From Pholis gunnellus (Eukaryota > Chordata > Actinopteri > Perciformes > Pholidae), in the NCBI GenBank assembly GCA_910591455.2, contig OU342816.1, positions 4,730,476 through 4,794,475 on the forward strand: a stretch of 64,000 bases of DNA, written 5' to 3'. Positions 13,501 through 24,500 of the stretch are shown here, piece by piece. A model generated the notes under the pieces. The model was not told the origin of the DNA. It saw only the letters and a program-made list of their open reading frames with translations, and made no database searches. Made by a program: the position numbers and the translations under genes. Positions within the stretch are counted from its first letter, which is position 1, and each line of letters starts with the position of its first letter.

Positions 13501-14820
13501 GACTCAACTGACAACGAACCAGAAGAACCTGAACGAAACACAAAAGGAGGATTTGTGAAGTCTTGAGAATCTTTGCGCTGGATGGAAAATGATACCGCAA
13601 AGTGTGCAACATAAACATGACACGTACATGTCACATATTCATTATTAAGCAGACGTAATACTAACTTAATTGCTCAAAGTATGTGGCGAGTAAAATTGGA
13701 AACAACCAAAAGCGGATGCGTAGTTGTCAGCCTGGCAAACACTTTTAAAAGGTCGTCCTCTGTTGCTCTCCTGGAATGTTACGCCATCTAATTACTTGTA
13801 CTGGTTTAACAGGTCAGCTGACATTAGGAGCATTAATGTGAGACACACGGTGTTGAGAGGAATAGATTTACTCATTTATAGTTGAACCAGCAAATTCAAA
13901 TCACTGGAAAGGGAGAGATATCTGTACTGCCGTGCGATGCCTTTGGATTCTGTTTAATTGTCTATCAGTTATTGATTAAATGACATTGATCTCCTCCAAT
14001 CGACCGGTGCTCTTTAACTGGTTGGGCAATATTGCAAATTGAGGATCTGAGGACAAATAAGTCTGTACCAGCACTGCACTGCAGCCTCTGGTTCAGTTTC
14101 TTTGAATGCTGACTTACGAAATATATGATGGTGTATCGATCACAAAAAATCTTCCTTTTAATGTGCTGCTACACAGCAGTGACCAGTGATGTTAAAACTG
14201 CCTACAATCCACAATAAAGAGCGATCCATGTACAAAAGACAACCAGAGTTGCAACGGTCAGTATTAAAAGGTGATTGCGAGTGTGTGACTGTACCTGAAA
14301 CATGTTTATTAATGATCTCCTTGTCTTGGTCCTCCAGCTCCTCCCAGCCCTCCAGATCTGTGATGTCCTCAATCTTCTTAGTGGTGGCTCTCGCCCTTTC
14401 CAGCTTCTCAAATATACACTTCACGTGATACCACTCTTTCATTTCCCCCGCAGACTCGCTGAAGGGGTTTGGCACAACCTTCCCTATGCGCACCACTTCT
14501 TTGGGGATTTTGTCCTTGCATTTCTTACATCCTGCAGTACCGCGTTTGGCGTATTCCACGATGAACTTCTGTTCCGCCATGTCTGGCAGGTCGGAGAAAC
14601 ACTGACGTAGGGAAAGCCGGGGAGGGTTGTTCTGGAGGAGTCTGGATACCGAGGACAAATTATGGATTTGCCGGCAAAAATGTAACGCATGAACAGTGGA
14701 GGGAGATAGAGGTTTAACACATGGAGCGACAGAAAAAGCTCTGCACGCTTTCTGAAGTTGCTGACGCTGTAGGCCGACACAGAGAGTCTTATGTGCTGAT
14801 AGAATCAGTGGTCTCTGCAT
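2482..14820 (-). CDS. lig3: DNA ligase 3 (ATP-dependent), complete, 20 coding exons
   Basis: Joins 3'-OH and 5'-phosphate at DNA nicks using ATP. It partners XRCC1 in nuclear base-excision and single-strand-break repair and is the essential mitochondrial DNA ligase. Coding exons in gene order: 14820-14295, 13136-13008, 12517-12269, 12183-12032, 11839-11673, 10177-10100, 10002-9834, 8708-8553, 7890-7759, 7658-7579, 6453-6366, 6283-6206, 6056-5933, 4763-4621, 4504-4430, 4021-3875, 3607-3460, 3109-3012, 2927-2844, 2715-2482. All junctions are GT-AG and phases agree, giving 1,018 residues against about 1,009 in human. Domains: mitochondrial leader 1-80; PARP-type zinc finger with C98, C101, H132, C135; DNA-binding domain roughly 240-470; adenylation domain with KYDG lysine at 513; motif IV EGLEGLVLKD in the 6206-6283 exon; OB fold; BRCT 942-1018. 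The open frame reaches back to a TTG at 14829, but the first ATG is at 14820. Ser-rich linkers differ from mammals. Confidence 0.97.
3081..3109 (-). repeat. lig3: AGC trinucleotide repeat coding for nine serines in lig3
   Basis: Read on the minus strand, nine AGC codons (residues about 882-890) open the coding exon 3109-3012, just after an acceptor ending CACAG. They lie in the flexible linker between catalytic core and BRCT domain. Later AGs in the repeat could act as acceptors, but those at 3106, 3103 and so on would shift the frame. Confidence 0.85.
4508..4549. repeat. Imperfect CA repeat at a lig3 acceptor
   Basis: Runs of acac and aaagacac lie immediately upstream (in gene sense) of the acceptor of the 4504-4430 exon, so the TG/T-rich minus strand supplies its pyrimidine-type tract. 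Length change here could affect splicing. Confidence 0.7.
4764..5932 (-). other. lig3: lig3 intron, no recognised element
   Basis: Intron between the 6056-5933 and 4763-4621 exons. It contains a short TA run near 5,489-5,500 and AT-rich text. No gene or clear transposon is seen. Confidence 0.6.
6730..7090 (+). mobile_element. Degenerate L2-type LINE reverse transcriptase C-terminal fragment
   Basis: In the lig3 intron between exons 7658-7579 and 6453-6366, antisense to lig3. The frame from 6895 reads AALHGLSPGYMSDFLVPF and later SVRSFKKELNYIF. This is the pattern known near the C-terminus of fish L2/Maui-like LINE polymerases (ALHGL-P-Y-SDLL... then SSFK-LK-HLF). Upstream of 6895 the reading frame is broken by stops. 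A TG microsatellite follows at once, as often at LINE 3' ends. The class call is from recalled motifs only. Confidence 0.55.
7119..7190. repeat. TG microsatellite, 36 units
   Basis: Uninterrupted TG dinucleotides inside a lig3 intron, directly after the LINE fragment. Confidence 0.97.
8131..8250. mobile_element. Fragment of a piggyBac-like MITE family
   Basis: In a lig3 intron. It shares 'gatgaaatatcacaatt', 'gatgtgtt' and surrounding text with 12,577-12,680 and, inverted, with 26,740-26,830. The terminal repeat seen in the 26,624-27,183 copy is not intact here; 'ggggttcaaggtt' near 8,260 may be its decayed end. Confidence 0.5.
9230..9540. repeat. Interspersed repeat ending in a perfect palindrome
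   Basis: In the lig3 intron between exons 10002-9834 and 8708-8553. The part around 9,230-9,320 is matched in reverse by 56,890-57,010 (shared 'aaccagaggagtcgcccc' on the opposite strand). I recall the following text as a very common fish repeat. It ends with a perfect 33-bp inverted repeat at 9,505-9,537. It also contains CCACCAGGGGGCG at 9,297-9,309, which fits the CTCF core. Confidence 0.6.
10503..10572. repeat. TG microsatellite, 35 units
   Basis: Uninterrupted TG dinucleotides in the lig3 intron upstream (in gene sense) of the 10177-10100 exon's neighbour at 11839-11673. Confidence 0.97.
10948..11545. repeat. Diverged internal duplication in a lig3 intron
   Basis: Two related blocks, about 10,948-11,110 and 11,370-11,545, share in the same order 'ggaggttggttt(a/g)tggc', 'ttcttcacag', 'cattgagcat' with 'acg(t/c)ct' and 'tgtgc', then 'aacaaagct'. 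Between them the sequence is diverged. This is either an old tandem duplication or two insertions of one repeat family. Confidence 0.6.
12404..12505 (-). repeat. lig3: Poly-serine coding tract in lig3 exon 3
   Basis: Codes a low-complexity Gly/Ser run with blocks of seven and nine serines between the zinc-finger linker and the DNA-binding domain. The plus strand is correspondingly rich in GAGGAG and CTGGAG units. Human LIG3 has a shorter Ser/Pro linker at this place, so the expansion is lineage-specific and probably tolerated in disordered sequence. Confidence 0.8.
12577..12794. mobile_element. Truncated piggyBac-like MITE copy
   Basis: Fills about half of the lig3 intron 12,518-13,007. Its right end reads 'ggggttcagagggttaa', the exact reverse complement of the left end of the 26,624-27,183 element. 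Its left part shares 'gatgaaatatcacaatt' with 8,141. The other terminus is missing, so it is a truncated copy. Confidence 0.7.
13137..14294 (-). other. lig3: lig3 intron, no recognised element
   Basis: Intron between the first and second coding exons. No coding potential and no recognised repeat was seen. Confidence 0.5.
14581..14820 (-). other. lig3: Lig3 mitochondrial leader region between two alternative starts
   Basis: The first in-frame ATG (14820-14818) opens an 80-residue segment rich in Arg, Leu and Ser with almost no acidic residues until its end, as expected of a matrix-targeting presequence. The second in-frame ATG (14580-14578) begins MAEQKF, equivalent to the nuclear start known in mammalian LIG3. 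The first ATG has T at -3 and C at +4, a weak context. The second has G at -3 and G at +4, a strong one. This fits leaky scanning. Localisation is inferred from family knowledge. Confidence 0.75.
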
Positions 14821-15857
14821 CCAGAACAACCTAAAGAAAGCAAAGAGGGATAATGATTAAAGGGCATGAATATTGTTTGTTGGTTGCTTTGACATTACTG
14901 GAACAATCATTTGGAGCAAAGGGCTCAGCAATAAACATTAAAAAGGGCCAAACAACTGGGCCCTGAAGTGATTTACATGAGCCTGTCGCTGTTTGGGTTC
15001 ATGTTTGACTCATCATGGTTTTAACACAATATCTTGATTGGGTTAAGTTACATTTATACTCGTTTCCTTACCAATAAATGTATCATCAACCTAAATGACA
15101 GCACTCATCTCTCCATACACACACTATACAAATGAACTCGTTTAACTACATTAAAACATCACAACATAAAACAGCCCAGAGATTGTGCTGTACATAGTGA
15201 CATAGTTCAAGACTCATGAGCTTTCTAACTTGGTAAACAATTAAACAAACTATTCAATTAATAGGCAACTATTTTGATAATCAATTAGACGGTTTGAGTA
15301 ATTACTTAAGAAGAAAAGTAAAATATTGTCTGATTCTTTTTGATGATATTTTCTGGCTTACTGTAAATACATACATAGGATTATCTTATTTTAACTAGTC
15401 GATAGTTCTATCGTCAATGGCAGCCATCAATGGGAAATTACTAGCAGTACAATTCATGCAAATCCAACCATTACTACCCAGAATGCAACTCGACAGTTCT
15501 AGCTAACGTTAACATATAGCATTCACTTTGTTTACTAAATTACCCAAAATGCAGCTGTTACTGCATTAACGTTACATCAACAATATTTCTTTAAGCAAGG
15601 TAACATATTGCGTTATTGCGTTTTATATAATTTTAACACGTTAATATAAACTTTAACGTTACACGACCACGGCAATTGTTTGGCTAACTATTGATTAGCT
15701 TTAGCCACGATACTCCCTCAGTTCCACGTACACGTAACCGGCTAGCCTAGCTTATATTATTATCGATATTTTATATAGATATTGCACAAAATATCAAAAC
15801 TAAGTTGCCATGTCGCTAATATCGTTGCACATAAATGATGTTAGCTACTGCAGTTAC

Positions 15858-15990
15858 CTTATAGAAGCGTAGTCAAACGTGATGGCACGTTTATAATAGC
15901 TAGCAGCTAGCACTTCTCATTGTTGTTAGCCAAGAGCTCAACAGTGTCAAGTAAAGTGATGTTAGTTTTATAAAGATAAAGTACACTTCC
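15858..15990 (-). other. lig3: Candidate non-coding first exon of lig3
   Basis: On the minus strand a good donor (AAG|GTAACT) ends at 15858, and an acceptor (CTTTAG) at 14,831-14,832 opens the ATG exon. The upstream boundary is a guess near the ETS motifs at 15,984-15,994. The intron 14,831-15,857 is AT-rich with no recognised feature. Confidence 0.45.
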
Positions 15991-16196
15991 GGTTTAGGTC
16001 TGCAAAATAAAGGTTACATTACCGGAAATAAATGTGTTCATTACATTTAAAGTATAACTGATGAGGTTTACAATCGTAATAGAGTAAGCACATACTTTTT
16101 CCCAACCTCGAACACCATGCAAGGGGCATATTTTTGTTCCATAAGGTGATCATTTTGCTTTATTTGGAAGGATAAATATCACATTTCCGGTAGTTC
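15984..16196. promoter_or_regulatory. lig3-side promoter with three ETS-type motifs
   Basis: CACTTCCGGT at about 15,985, ACCGGAAAT at 16,021 and ATTTCCGGT at about 16,183 all contain the GGAA core with CCGGAA context, typical of GABP/ETS sites in housekeeping promoters. No TATA box is obvious. The transcription start is not determined. Confidence 0.45.
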
Positions 16197-16437
16197 TCTG
16201 GTAACTTGACGTAACTAGCCGTGGGGCTACAGCATGGGTGTTCTCTCTATACAACCATGGTTGGTGTTCATGGAGAAACGGTGGACCTTTAAACAAGTAG
16301 CAGGAGGTATCTACCGCCATCTGCTGAAGTGGAGCACTTCACATAATAAGAGAGCACCCACAATGGATTAACTTGTCAGTGAACTTCTACCACCTGACTG
16401 CATAACTGTAATATGTAAAAAGAAACTAAATGAACAA

Positions 16438-16575
16438 GTTTTAATTTAATTTTTAATTTTTAATTGTTTTATTTATTTATTTAATTTAATTTTTTAATTT
16501 CTTTTATTTATTATTTTTTAATTATTTTTAATTTAATTTCTTACATTTTTTTTGTTTGTTTTTTGTTGTTGTTTT
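16438..16575. repeat. A/T-only low-complexity tract
   Basis: Tandem-like taattt/ttatt units between the two divergent promoters. Confidence 0.8.
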
Positions 16576-16646
16576 TAAATGTATAAATAACATTATTATT
16601 GTGATTAAATGATAACTGTCATAAAGTCATGATGTGTTACACACGT

Positions 16647-16660
16647 CCAGTAGGTGGCAG
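16647..16660 (+). promoter_or_regulatory. CTCF-consensus match between divergent promoters
   Basis: CCAGTAGGTGGCAG fits CCASYAGRKGGCRS at every position. The surrounding text, ending 'gccattaaactgacagaa' then gaagaag, resembles a fish interspersed repeat I recall, so the site may be repeat-borne. Binding is inferred only. Confidence 0.5.
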
Positions 16661-16689
16661 CATGCACCTAAAACGTGTCTTTGTAGTCC

Positions 16690-17140
16690 GCCATTAAACT
16701 GACAGAAGAAGAAGTAGAAGCCCAGTTTCGTGCGCACGTCGTACGTAAATAACGATAAAAAGGCGGCGCTGCGAGGCTTCACCACTACGCAGTGCGGGTG
16801 CACGGAGGAGATGTCGGAGAGGAGGAGGATCCACATACAGTATTATTGACGTTATTTATTCCCAGGACTGTGTACGCGAGAAGATATTTCTCATCACTGG
16901 CAGCAGCGAACTAATAAAGCAAAGAATGGGAAGGAGGACTCGCGGTGCTTCTCACGCTGAAAGTCTGGTCGTCTCCACCGAACACCGACTCTTGCTCTTC
17001 AGCTGTATTATTATCAGGAGGAACTAGCTTTTGCTAGCAAGCGTTAGCAACGTTATAGCTTGCTAGCAAAAAAAGAAAAAAGAAAAAACCTGCTGCCCTT
17101 ATTATTGTGGCCTCGCGACGAACCTCCCAGCGTCGAGAAA
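16690..17140 (+). promoter_or_regulatory. tmem248: tmem248 promoter and 5' untranslated region
   Basis: A relatively CpG-rich stretch directly upstream of the tmem248 ATG and about 0.8-1 kb from the presumed lig3 first exon, head to head. No TATA box is evident. The transcription start cannot be fixed from sequence. Confidence 0.5.
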
Positions 17141-17772
17141 ATGGTGAGAACCGTGTTGTTGTTGTTTACGTGTTGTTTTCATTACGTTTAACGTTAAGCC
17201 AGCTATTTGTTTTGGCAATGTTGACAGTTTGATCCTTAACGTGTCACATTGTTGTCACAGGTAGCTAGCTTATCGAGCTGTACAGTGGACAGCTCGGGTC
17301 ACCTGGCTGCGGAGGAAGCTAACAACACGGTTATCCTGTTTAATTACACGTCCTCACTCAATGCAACGTGAAACACAACCTCTGTGGAACAGTTAGCAGA
17401 TATAATGAACATCCTATTATTATTTAACATCCTGTTCCCGAAGATGTCAACTTCTGAATTCTTACTAAACGCTGCAGCAGCATTATGATACAGGTAAATA
17501 AAATAACAGAGTAAAAATATCAAATGCACAATATATACAACATGATGTCACAAGTAGAGCTAGCTTTAACAGTTCTGGTACTTTAATTAAAACTTAAAAC
17601 ACAAGTCAAACTATCAAACTGTGGAAAGAGTTAAAAGAGTTGATGACAAAGTACTCTGGTGTGTAAAACATTTGCTATAACGTATAACACCTCGTCTTAA
17701 GTTAAGATTCAAGATGTTTATTGTCACAGAGCTCCATAAGAGAGATGATAGTAAATATAAAATGCCATTTTT

Positions 17773-17835
<63 letters not shown>

Positions 17836-20800
17836 AATACAATGAATATAACACAATAGAAGATGATAAATGATGGTGTGTAATGGATTGTAAGTGTAAA
17901 ATATTTTGCACAATAGTCTTTCAGTAAAATTATATAATTTAACATGCAATACTCTTAACAGTTGATAATTAAACTGCAGTTTGAATATCAGTGCTGCAGT
18001 TTAAAACATTAATGTAAACCGTCAACGCCGTTTTCTGCACAGCTGGAAGCTGCAAATTAAGTGTCGCAGCAGCAAACTCACTAGTTCCTCACATCCTGAT
18101 CCAGAGATGCTTGTTTATTCTCGAGTAGTAACAGGATCTACCTGTCTGAAGACGTGTTGTGTTAGAGACGTGCTGTGCATAACACACAGCCATGGTGAAT
18201 GGACTGTACTTGTGTAGCGACCGTTCAAAGCCATCAGATACAGGCTTTGATTCAAACTTAACTAGCTTTTTAATGTTTGCCTGATTTAAAACAAATGTCC
18301 TTTGTCCCGGACTGCTACACCGTCACCACATTTATTTTGACCTGAGTTTTGAGATCGTTCAGGTAATATCTGTGGAGGCGAAGGTCAACTATAACGTTAA
18401 CAGGATGTGTTCACATGTAGTTTTGGTGAGAAACTTGAATAAATCCAGTAGTTTGAAGGAGATGTTTTCACAGCAACATAAAATGAGTGAATTCAGACCT
18501 GTAACAGCAGCTCTGAGCAGTTAATAAAACATCATTAAAACTACTAATGCCAGGATTTAATGAATTGTTTTAATCCTAAAAACGCCCACTATAGATGACA
18601 GTAACAAAGTAAAAGATAACACTTTGGTTTGTACTGACTTCAGAGCGTGTAGACCAGCTGCTATAAGAAAACAAAATCTCTACTGGCCGATAAAGATCAC
18701 CAATGATGGTCAATGGAATCAGGCATCTCTAAAAGTTTTTTGCGCCGATCCGTGATCCGTGTCTCAAATCCGCGCTCTGAACCGTGTGTCTTATGATCCG
18801 TTGTACCCTTAGAAGGTAACGAATCATTTAAAGTCTCTGTGCGGAGGCTAATTATTTACCACTGCTTTTAGAAAACCCCCTGTGATACACGAGGTCATTG
18901 CTCAAATGTTGGCACGTTGTGTGTTCGCAGGTGTACCTGTTAAATCCTATAGAGAACCTGAGAAGCTACATCAACAACCGTCCACCGCTGGTCCTTTTTA
19001 TGATCAGCGTCAGTGCAGTGGCCATCGCCTTCCTGACCATCGGTTATTTCTTCAAGATTAAGGAGATCAAGTCTCCAGAGTTGACGGAGGTGAGTTCTTT
19101 AAAAGAGATGAAATTAAATCGTCTGCTCCGTTAAGAATCTCTCAGGTATCAGAAACATGTGGTCACCGCTGAGGCCAAAGTGTCGGTTCACGACATTTTG
19201 TGGCCGGCTTTATGCCACAACGATGCATTTGCCCAATATTGTGCAGTAACACAAAGACCTATAAAGTCTCACCCAGCTCAGTCTGTGAGGCTGAAGAAGC
19301 TTGTTTAATTATACGAATTAAGGAATCCAGGTTTTCTTCGTGTACTCTGCAAGCTATACAGTACATTCCACCTGGCGCTAATACACACATGACTGACAAC
19401 AAAAAAGTCACATTTAAAACCAGTCAAAGTGTGAATATAGTGTGCTGTTGTGCATTGGTATCCATCTATGAAGCATCAGTGATATTGGTGACAAGAGGTG
19501 CCTGCGAATAGAACAAAGGACAATTCTCACCACAGCCTGTTCAACCTGTATCAGCCGCTGTACCAACAGACTTCAGAACAGCTTCTTCCCTCTGGCTATG
19601 AGACTCCTTAATTCATCCTCCACCCTCTAAATGAGTTTTGTAATGTAGCAAAATGAGACTACAATCTGCAACCCTGTTGTACAATGACAATAAAATAACC
19701 TTAACCTTGAGTGTGGATCTGAATAGGAAGCATGTAGGTTATAGGGAGCATCATACTTTGATGGTTTGTAAAGACACCAGTGGATATGGAAAAGGTAAGT
19801 TGAGATATCATCTGCCAGTTCATAACTAGGTTGACGTAAGTTCTGTGCCTGGCAAAATGATTACGTTGACGGTCAGGTAATGGATGTTTGGTTGATCGCA
19901 ACATATTGTCCCGTCCCTCAGGACTGGAACACCTTTCTGCTGCGCTACAATGAGCTGGACCTCTGTGTGTCGGAGAACGAGACGATAAAGCACGGTCTGA
20001 ACGAGTCGACCACGCCAGAGAGCATGGTGGTGACCAGCGGCCAGGCTCGCTCCAGCACCCAGGTTCCCCTCCTGCTGGACGACTCGGGTGCCATCAACAT
20101 CTCGGTCCCCATCACCCTCACGCTGGACCCCCAGCGCCCGTTTGGAGGCTACTCTCGCAATATCACCCACCTGTACGCCACAGTGCTGGGGCAGCAAGTC
20201 GGCCTATCCGGTAGGTTCTCTCTCTCTCTTCGTTTTGTCCGTTTGGATTTGCCCTGAAGTCAGTGTTCAGAATCAAACCGTTTGTGTAGGAAAGGAAATC
20301 AGGCGGGGCTGAGAAGATTAGCAGATTAGCAGATGTGTTGGAAAATCAATACAAGGATCAGAGATACAACATCAAACTAACGTGCTTCCATGCTCAGTGT
20401 ACGTATGTATGAGGGCTTTTAACAAACAGTAGAAACAAAACGTATGAAAATTAATATTTGAGGAAAAGCAAAAGTCACTTTCATCGATTTGAAAATGAAA
20501 TTTAACGCTGCATCAAGCTAAGTGAAGACTAGTTTAACAGCCGTACTCACAGCTTTGTGCACGAGATCAGACTCCAGAGATGGGTTAGCATTTACTGGAA
20601 ATGACATACAATACAGCCAACAGCAAGGAGGAAACCGTCAGGTGATCTCCCTCCAGCAGGCTGCCACCTAATACAGGTTTTTAGAGTTAAATGAGGAGGT
20701 ATTGATCCATAACTCCTCATTTCTACTTCACCAATCAGCCGATGCCTGTTCATTGCAGCGCTTTCTGAGCGGACGACAGGAATGAAACGGTAACAAAGCG

Positions 20801-21455
20801 TCTGGTAAAAGTTCAGAGCTTGTTTGTGTTCACACCTCTTTTAACAGCATTCCACTTCCTGAAACATTTCCCACAAGAAAGAAAATGTCACGACTCCACC
20901 ATGACCACAACAGCTGTTGTGGTTTGTAAAATATGCCAGTGTCATAAAATGTACCATTGAATTAAAGCCTTGGTATTTGTTATAGCTCACATGCCTTGCT
21001 GCCTCAGATATGTCAATTTGACAGCTGACATTGACATCAGTTGATCAACTATGAGCGTTGCTCTGCAGCGGTACTGATCTTGCAGATTGACTCGAGACGT
21101 CACTAAATCCCTCACAACCTCTGTTTATCTGCACTATCGATTCATATACGGTACGTTATCGTCCCACAAACATTGTTATTGTCACTTTATAATTGTGTGC
21201 AGTCTTGTCATGTCGGTATGTTGCCGGCCTGGACCGGTTTTATGAGTTTACTGTGTGGAGGTAATTCACTCCCTTTTGAGGGAGGGAGTTTGTCCTGTTA
21301 ATGAGTTTTAATTTACCTCTTTGTGAGGACTTGACTTAGACGTGGTGAGCTAACACTGGCAGCCCATTCAGTCCTCCTATAGGCTTCACAAAGCAGAGAC
21401 TTTGAACTTCTGAATACATCATGTTGCATGTTTGTGGACCTTTTTGTCTCCTAAG

Positions 21456-21511
<56 letters not shown>

Positions 21512-24500
21512 TTTTTGTCCACCTCACCTCTGCTTTATGTTGAGTGTAAAAGCTCCACAGAGAAACCATTAAGAAGAACTGAAGGAAGAGGGAAATGAAA
21601 TCGGTGGTCAAATTTGGTCTGACGGGCTGAACTGTGTTTTCACTTTTATGTTAATTGATGGCGCTTCAGTGGACATGAGATATTTCTAACAGACTTCCGT
21701 GTCGTGAGAATAAGTCAAATCAACATGTTATTCCACGACCTTGCAACAGAGCAAAGTCAACATGTTGCATCTTTCTCTTTCTTCATATGGGATTAGATTC
21801 TCCAGTAAAGGTCAGGTGATTTCTTTATTTTCTATATATATCTATCTATATCCCATCCAGATTGGCTGTAATCTGTGGGTTTAACCTCCTTCCTTTGAGG
21901 GCATTCCGGCTCCTCGGCTTTTCACGAGGATTTGGAGGAGCCGGCTAGTCTTGGTCTGGGGGGGCATGGACCCCCTGGAGGATTGGTTTGGGTGTAAACG
22001 CCCAAATTTGGTTTGTTTCTTTCCTTCATATACTCTGATCTTGATAAGAAACATTTAGTGAATTATTGTAAAGGACAATTAGGCTTCTAGTGTATTTTAG
22101 CTCACACGGTCTGTAAAAAGCTATTATTTAAAAAAGAAACTCCTTTTCCTGACTGATCAGAACTGTTGTAATTAAGGCTCATTATTTATTTATGTATTTA
22201 TTGGGACCCTCGCTGGAAGGCTTATCAAGACATTCCACAATGATGGTTACGGTTTTGTTTTGCTAAGAAACATAAATGTGCACTTATCTAACTGAAATAA
22301 GCCACCTTTACGCTGACAACATTGCCTGTTTTAGTTTGTGCTTGCAATGTGTCTTAGAGACTGGCTGCAAAAAGCACAATGTAAACAAAGATAATGAATT
22401 AACGGTAAAACATCTGTCTATGGAAAATTCAGCACTTTCAGTGGACTTCCTGCTAAATCATCAAGTTACTGCCACCAGTGTTTTGTCCCGTCTAATGTCC
22501 CATGACATGTCCCATGTCTGCAATAAGTGCAATTCTTAATATGTTTTGTCATCAAAATGTGCTAATATTCACCAAAAAATGGCCCCTTCCCCACGTCCTA
22601 CCCCTCTACTTGCTCGGCCCACACCCATCCTCAACCTTCGTAGTGATCTCAAGTACACTTCTGTGACGTTTCGGGACTGCATCTTGCACGGTGGTGATGC
22701 TGCGGCGGTTACTAAATCTGTCCAGACATGTAAAGACCTGGTAGAGCACTCGCCCGGTGAAAACAACACCAGCTGATGATCTCACCCCTCTGCGGATCGA
22801 TGTCTTGGTGCTTTTACTGAATGTGAAGTACTTTATGAACTGAATTTCCCTAAAGGCAATCTCCCCATTGTTTCAGGCCCTTGTTTGTCTTTCACTTTAT
22901 GGGGCTATTGGCTCGGCAACGGGATCAGCTGTTTGCCAACAACATGCACTTGTGTCTTAAATTTTAAACCCACTCGACTGGATGAGCAAAGTCAATACGG
23001 AGCGATGCAAAGTCAAAACCTAGGAAACGTTCTTCTTTCATACGAGCCTTGCAAAATAGATACGTTTTAAAAAGTCCTCAATTATAGTGTATATTATTGA
23101 TAGAAGAGTTGTATTAAATAAAACTGTCTATGAATATGTACACTCATTTTGTAGAATAGACCTGTGTATACTGTGTATTAGAGATTATTTCTGATATTGG
23201 ATTTTTTGTATTATTATGCTTTAACATTTAAAATAAGTCTATAGAATCCTTTATGTTGGCAGTAAATCAATAGACCCTATTTATTAAAGAAACTATTGGA
23301 TGGACATTGTACACCATGTGGGATAAAAGAGTCACTTTAATAGAAAAGACAGCGGTGTTTCTGCTTAGATTTGATGGAACTACGTTTCCATCTAATTAGC
23401 CTTCAGATCAATTTGACACGAATTACATTTTGTGATCTTCTACGTGAGGACTAGAGCGGCTCAGCAGATGTCGTGTCCTCGTCAGCTTGACTTTGCTCGT
23501 GAGACTCATTGTCCATATTTGTCCCCCGTCAGATACGCAATCATGTTGACACAACCACTTCATTACTTAGTCACTCCGAGGAGTGTTTGACTGATGATCT
23601 TCCAATTCCCTTTTGCAGTTTGATAAATATTGCATAAGCCTACAAAATCATGGCGGTAGCCTGGTCTGGCATCACAAACTGCTGCTGTGGCTCTCCCTGG
23701 TTTCCTGCTGTGGGGGTTGTATGCATGCTGTTGAGCCTGTTCTAGGCCGAACTTGTCAGAGCTAAAAGGTCACCTTCTTTAGGCCTGTATGTTGCTTTAG
23801 TCTGCTCGTTGCTGGCAACTATTCCCATGTCAACATAACAACAAAGGGAATGTGGATATGCAAGTAAGAGGCCTGTGACTTGTGCTCATTGGTGGGGTTT
23901 CTTTGAAATATACCGCTGCCTAAAAACAATTTGGAATGAAGGAAAACTGACTCTGTCATCGCGTTAATCTGAAACGCTCACATTGTTTTTTTGTTTTTTT
24001 TTGTGCGTAGGCCGGGAAGCCCATGAAGAAATAAACATCACTTTCACCCTGCCTGTATCCTGGAACTCAGACGAGTGTGTGCTACACGGCCACTGCGAGC
24101 AGGTGGTGTTCAGCACTTGCATGACCATCACGGCGGCCAGCAATATCTTCCCAGTCACAGTGTGAGTTGGACGGCCTCCCTGACTTACAGGGACACGCTT
24201 TATATCTCTGCCTAGAGCTGGGTGAGCCAGACACAATGCAAGACTCCAACAGTGATTGACTCAATACCTTCATACCATTTCTGATTATATTGTGAGGAGA
24301 ACTATTAGTGCTTCCTGACAATGTCTCTGAGAAAACATCGCTTCAATTTAGTCTTGGAGCTCAAATCCATAACAGACTTTTAACAGCATATTTAATATTC
24401 TTGTCATGGTGGAGTGGTTGTTGTTAAGATGGTGGGATTTGCTGTCTGATTGCTTTATTTGTTGGCGCACACATTGATGAATTGTTCAGCTTTCATTCAA

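Noticed and set aside
14821..14829. An earlier lig3 start, giving three more residues
   Set aside because: The codon at 14829 is TTG, not ATG; the first ATG in the exon is at 14820.
20088..20312. Plus-strand Ser/Arg-rich frame
   Set aside because: Alternative frame of tmem248 exon 3.
22546..22776. 76-codon frame in tmem248 intron 3 as a possible extra exon
   Set aside because: The flanking tmem248 exons join in phase without it, and it matches no family I know.
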